Assembly (NCBI RefSeq): GCF_001645125.1 | Contig: NZ_LXKA01000221.1 | Coordinates: forward strand, 248,001-312,000 | Origin: Paraburkholderia ginsengiterrae | GTDB lineage: Bacteria; Pseudomonadota; Gammaproteobacteria; Burkholderiales; Burkholderiaceae | Direction of reading: 5' to 3' | DNA length: 64,000 nucleotides | Shown here: piece after piece, positions 62,471 through 64,000 of the stretch | Position numbering within the stretch: the first letter of the stretch is position 1 | Layout of the letters: every line of letters starts with the position of its first letter | The notes under the pieces: model-generated | What the model was told of the DNA's origin: nothing | What the model saw: only the letters and a program-made list of their open reading frames with translations | Databases searched by the model: none | Translations under genes and position numbers: made by a program

Positions 62471-63600
62471 GCGTGTGCCTCCTGCTGAAATCCCGAGGCA
62501 TGGCTCGAGGCGAATGGATAGTCGGTATAGCCGCGCGTGTCGCCACCGTAGAAGGTCGAGCGGTCGTAGCGATTGAGCGGCAGTCCGTGGCGCAGGCGGT
62601 CGGGCAGGTCGGGATTGGCGATGAACATCCGGCCGAACGCGACGAGATCGGCGTGTCCGTCGATCACGATCTGCTCGGCGCTGTCGCGTGTAAAACCGCC
62701 GGCGGCAACGAGAGGGCCTTTGAATACGCGGCGGATGTCCTTCGACGATACCTCCGACTCGTTCGACTCACGTTCGACGATGCCGCTTATGCGCGGCTCG
62801 ATCACATGCAGATAGGCCAGGTCGTAGCCGTTCAGACGCGCCGCAACGTAGCCGAAAGTGGCGTGCGGATCGCTGTCGGACATGGTGCCGTAGGTGCCGC
62901 TGGGTGACAGGCGCACGGCGACACGGTGGGGCCCCCAGACGCCGACTACCGCGTCGAGCGTATCGAACAGAAACTTCGCGCGATTTTCGATCGGGCCGCC
63001 GTACGCGTCGGTGCGATGGTTGGATCCGTCGAGCAGGAACTGCTCGAAGAGATAGCCATTGGCGCCATGCAACTCGATGCCGTCGAAGCCTGCCTCTTTT
63101 GCGAGAATCGCGCTCTGCCGGAACTGCTCGACGATGCCGGCAATTTCATCCGTCTCGAGCTCGCGCGGCACGACCAGTTCGGTTTCGGCGATGTCGCCGT
63201 GTTCGTCGCGGATCGCGGCGTGCTCGAGCGAACGCAGCGCGGATGGTGCGACCGGGGTGAGCCCGCCGGTGTTGGCGGGATGCGCCTGGCGGCCGGCATG
63301 CCAGAGTTGCACGAAGAGGTGGCCGCCCTTGGCGTGGACGGCCTGGACCACGCGCTTCCAGCCGGCGACCTGGTCACGTGTCCACATGCCCGGCGCGTCG
63401 ACATAAGCAATGCCGAGCGGCGCGACGGCCGTTGCATCCGTAATCAGCAGGCCGCCCTCCGACGCCCGCTGCGCGTAGTACTCGACCATCGCGTCACCAG
63501 GGACATTGCCGGGTTCGGTTCTCATGCGCGTGAGTGGCGCGAGGACGACCCGATGCTTGAGGTTCAGCGTCCCGACGTTGGTTTGGCTAAACAGCTTCAT
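62467..63600 (-). CDS. Old Yellow Enzyme-family flavoprotein 2
   Basis: A 377-residue ene-reductase with a canonical active site: His178 and Asn181 in GIELHGANGYLFEQF, plus LWHAGRQAHP and FGRMFIANPDL. It is related to NemA/XenB-type enzymes that reduce enones, nitroesters or N-ethylmaleimide with NADPH. ATG 63600 follows an AGGAG-like site. It is the first gene of a three-gene operon and is divergent from the partial gene at 63891. Confidence 0.93.
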   Translation of the reverse strand: MKLFSQTNVGTLNLKHRVVLAPLTRMRTEPGNVPGDAMVEYYAQRASEGGLLITDATAVAPLGIAYVDAPGMWTRDQVAGWKRVVQAVHAKGGHLFVQLWHAGRQAHPANTGGLTPVAPSALRSLEHAAIRDEHGDIAETELVVPRELETDEIAGIVEQFRQSAILAKEAGFDGIELHGANGYLFEQFLLDGSNHRTDAYGGPIENRAKFLFDTLDAVVGVWGPHRVAVRLSPSGTYGTMSDSDPHATFGYVAARLNGYDLAYLHVIEPRISGIVERESNESEVSSKDIRRVFKGPLVAAGGFTRDSAEQIVIDGHADLVAFGRMFIANPDLPDRLRHGLPLNRYDRSTFYGGDTRGYTDYPFASSHASGFQQEAHA

Positions 63601-63890
63601 TTCGTGCTCCTTCCTGCAGATTGGGGTGAGGCAATGTTCGCGGCAATGGCCGCGCAGGAGAAGACAGGCGCCGGCGATAGCAGTCATTCCTGCGCGGCAT
63701 GGGCTGCTAAACGAGGGATATGCCCAACAGGAATCGCTGATATGCGTGGCAGCGGCCTACCCGGACGCCGTCTGATGGGCCAAAGTGGCTGCAAGCCGTG
63801 ACGTTCGGCGCCATGGGATGACCGGCGCGAACGTGATGGAAGCCGATGTCGCGGTGTCGACGTGGGCCCTTAACTTCCAGGAGAAACGCA
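63601..63890. promoter_or_regulatory. Divergent promoter region between OYE 2 and the partial gene
   Basis: About 290 bases with no gene I can support. An open frame of 76 codons on the minus strand lacks a ribosome site and family resemblance. The region should hold promoters for the OYE 2 operon and the rightward gene. No clear palindrome was found. Confidence 0.4.
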
Positions 63891-64000
63891 ATGACCTCGT
63901 TTAACGTACCGACCCGTGACAATGTATCGCCCGCCAATCAGGCCATCTTCGACAAGCTGAAGGCGGGTCTGGGCACCGTGCCAAATCTGTACGCGACGTT
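63891..64000 (+). CDS. Carboxymuconolactone decarboxylase-family protein (5' part)
   Basis: The first 36 codons of a gene that runs off the right edge. ATG 63891 follows AGGAGAAA. The start MTSFNVPTRDNVSPANQAIF, then KAGLGTVPNLYA, is typical of AhpD-like/CMD family proteins, which act as alkylhydroperoxidases or decarboxylases. Placement opposite an OYE/peroxiredoxin operon fits a redox-stress role. The CxxC that would identify AhpD activity lies beyond the window. Confidence 0.8.
   Translation, partial: MTSFNVPTRDNVSPANQAIFDKLKAGLGTVPNLYAT

Noticed and set aside
1-64000. Insertion sequences, prophage, CRISPR array or tRNA genes
   Set aside because: No transposase, integrase, repeat-spacer pattern or tRNA-like fold was noticed on either strand.

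Overview
The window looks like part of a GC-rich beta-proteobacterial replicon, most probably Burkholderiaceae (Paraburkholderia/Caballeronia/Burkholderia type) and probably a secondary chromosome or other accessory-rich replicon. The reasons are three Burkholderia-style trimeric porins with N-termini of the form AQSSVTLYGxxD, many LysR/TetR/MarR regulators each beside its own small catabolic operon, a tripartite efflux operon, and a phcBSRQ-like quorum-sensing locus. This placement is inferred from protein style, not from a database search. I see no rRNA, tRNA, CRISPR array, insertion sequence or phage gene.

Layout. 1-14.3 kb: a catabolic island for an unidentified acid activated to its CoA thioester, holding a truncated porin, a thiolase, two paralogous AMP-forming acyl-CoA ligases, an enoyl-CoA hydratase/isomerase, a family III CoA-transferase, a fumarylacetoacetase-like hydrolase, an ACS-type MFS importer, an alpha/beta hydrolase, two TetR and one LysR regulator. 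14.5-20 kb: a MarR-controlled EmrAB-type efflux operon (outer-membrane factor, membrane-fusion protein, 14-helix MFS pump, DUF302 protein). 20-24.8 kb: LysR genes, a LysE/RhtB exporter, a porin and a small unknown gene. 25.3-30 kb: an extra BamA and an extra LptD, back to back. 30-39.1 kb: a MarR-family regulator and a six-gene minus-strand operon (hemerythrin, phthalate-type reductase, two Rieske oxygenase alpha subunits, SDR, HSL-type esterase), divergent from a porin and enoyl-CoA hydratase pair. 40.8-45.2 kb: methyltransferase, sensor kinase and two response regulators in phcBSRQ order. 46.3-50 kb: an operon of DUF805 protein, FAD-oxidase/methyltransferase fusion and an exported unknown protein. 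50-64 kb: a mosaic of alpha/beta hydrolases, SDRs, a DJ-1/AraC regulator, an HD-LuxR regulator, RidA, 4-hydroxyphenylpyruvate dioxygenase with an Lrp regulator, two Old Yellow Enzymes, TetR and LysR regulators, a peroxiredoxin-like protein, a hydrolase remnant and the start of a carboxymuconolactone-decarboxylase-family gene.

How the parts connect. Several regulator-operator pairs can be read directly. Near-identical palindromes of core TCTTCC-N2-GGAAGA overlap the predicted -10 boxes of both divergent promoters of the Rieske locus. GTGCATATGCAC lies before the efflux operon and a one-base variant lies over the start codon of its MarR gene. A perfect 21-bp inverted repeat lies between an Old Yellow Enzyme gene and its divergent tetR. 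ATATGA-N6-TCATAT lies between the second tetR and its alpha/beta hydrolase. The most unusual systems are the hemerythrin-led two-oxygenase operon, the BamA-LptD duplicate pair, the FAD-oxidase/methyltransferase fusion operon and the phcBSRQ-like locus.
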